13,468 nucleotides of DNA, from NCBI GenBank assembly GCA_964649415.1, contig CAZYSK010000124.1, positions 1-13,468 of the forward strand, in the 5' to 3' direction. The DNA comes from CAZYSK01 sp964649415 (GTDB taxonomy: Bacteria > Chloroflexota > Anaerolineae > B4-G1). Below, piece after piece: positions 12,729 through 13,468 of the stretch. The first letter of the stretch is position 1. Every line of letters begins with the position of its first letter. The notes under the pieces are model-generated. The model had not been told where the DNA came from. It ran no database searches and saw only the letters and a program-made list of their open reading frames with translations. A program made the position numbers and the translations under genes.

Positions 12729-13468
12729 TCATCCCTGTTGGACCGGACTGAGCACACGCTGCGGCGCACGATGTGCGAGGTGGTCGGTAATGACGGCCGT
12801 CAATGCCTCACGCATTTCCTGGCTTAGCTCTTTCCTGTGGTTGATGCTGTGGCACAGTTCTTCATGCTGGGCCTGGACGCGAGCCAGCAGTCCACTCGCC
12901 AAGGCGGGCACGTCTTCCAGTGCGATGTCGTCCAGATAGCCCTCGGAGGCCGCCAGCAGGATTGTGACCTGGTCTGCCAGCGACATGGGGCGATGGGCGG
13001 GCTGCATGAGCACGGCCCTCAGGCGCTCGCCACGGCGGATCTGCGCCTGCGTGGCCCGGTCCACCTCTATGCCGAAGCGGGCGAAACGTGCCACTTCCTC
13101 GAACCGGGCCAGTTGCAGTTGGACATGCCGTGCTACGTCGCGCATAGCGGTCGACTGTGCCGCTCCGCCTACCCGCGACACCGACCGTCCCACGTTCACC
13201 GCGGGCTTCACGCCCCGGTTGAACAGGTCGGCGTCCAGTACGACCCGAGTGTCGGTGATGGAAATGAGATTGGTGGGGATGTAGGCGACGATGTTTCCCT
13301 GCTGTGTCTCCACGATGGGCAGAGCCGTCAGCGATCCGCCACCTGCCGCCTCGCTCAGCCTGCAGGCGCGCTCGAGCAGGCGGGCGTGTAGGTAGAAGAT
13401 GTCGCCAGGATACGCCTCGCGTCCCGGCGGACGCCGCAGGAGAAGGCTCAATTCGCGGTAGGCGTCGG
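12729..13468 (-). CDS. atpA: F-type ATPase alpha subunit, C-terminal half (5' end outside window)
   Basis: The last 245 codons of alpha are present and the frame remains open to the window edge. The fragment starts DAYRELSLLLRRPPGREAYPGDIFYLHARLLERA, the alpha segment after the DELSK-like nucleotide site. It continues with GSLTALPIVETQQGNIVAYIPTNLISITD and the alpha signature PAVNVGRSVSRVGG. The C-terminal part (FARFGIEVDRATQAQIRRGERLRAVLMQP) is the helical domain. Alpha subunits hold the non-catalytic nucleotide sites of F1. The RFG-x3-D pattern with IRRGERLRAVL resembles N-ATPase alphas as I remember them, which supports the operon-order argument but is not decisive. The gamma gene follows after 16 bases. 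Confidence 0.93.
   Translation of the reverse strand, partial: DAYRELSLLLRRPPGREAYPGDIFYLHARLLERACRLSEAAGGGSLTALPIVETQQGNIVAYIPTNLISITDTRVVLDADLFNRGVKPAVNVGRSVSRVGGAAQSTAMRDVARHVQLQLARFEEVARFARFGIEVDRATQAQIRRGERLRAVLMQPAHRPMSLADQVTILLAASEGYLDDIALEDVPALASGLLARVQAQHEELCHSINHRKELSQEMREALTAVITDHLAHRAPQRVLSPVQQG

Overview
The window is GC-rich, densely coded bacterial DNA. It contains no rRNA, tRNA, transposase or CRISPR. The gene content best fits Chloroflexota, perhaps an Anaerolineae-like lineage: a DUF2723 glycosyltransferase with a soluble C-terminal beta-rich region, DUF4446 next to a bactofilin, an AmmeMemo pair, and a probable N-type ATPase operon end. This placement is an inference from gene families; no marker gene is present.

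Layout. Four blocks are visible. (1) Minus strand, 1-3027: a ROK sugar kinase, a MEMO1-family protein and an AMMECR1-family protein, apparently one operon read from a consensus promoter at 3119-3147. They are followed by seven copies of an exact 57-bp tandem repeat (151-545) and then the first 41 codons of a Mg/Co-chelatase ATPase subunit. (2) Plus strand, 3231-7222: a consensus promoter, a large membrane glycosyltransferase, a DUF4446 protein, and a bactofilin with its own promoter, closed by a strong terminator. This looks like a cell-envelope cluster. (3) Minus strand, 7258-11736: a promoter, a calcineurin-like phosphodiesterase, a hotdog thioesterase, a Lon-family AAA protease and a double universal stress protein, in close succession and converging on block 2 at the shared terminator. 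(4) Minus strand, 11742-13468: the C-terminal half of an F-type ATPase alpha subunit and a divergent gamma subunit, then a hairpin and an unrelated gene. Because beta and epsilon do not follow gamma, this resembles the end of an N-ATPase operon (atpDCQRBEFAG order) more than a canonical atpBEFHAGDC operon.

The least explained sequence is non-coding. Each 57-bp repeat unit can fold into a branched structure whose outer 5-bp stem is kept in all seven copies. Separately, a small interspersed repeat family occurs near the start of the glycosyltransferase gene and at the 3' end of the Lon gene. Its two best copies share a hairpin whose arms differ by compensatory changes (ATTGT/ACAAT versus GTTGC/GCAAC). 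These repeats appear to supply the optional N-terminus of the glycosyltransferase and the last ~25 residues of the Lon protein.
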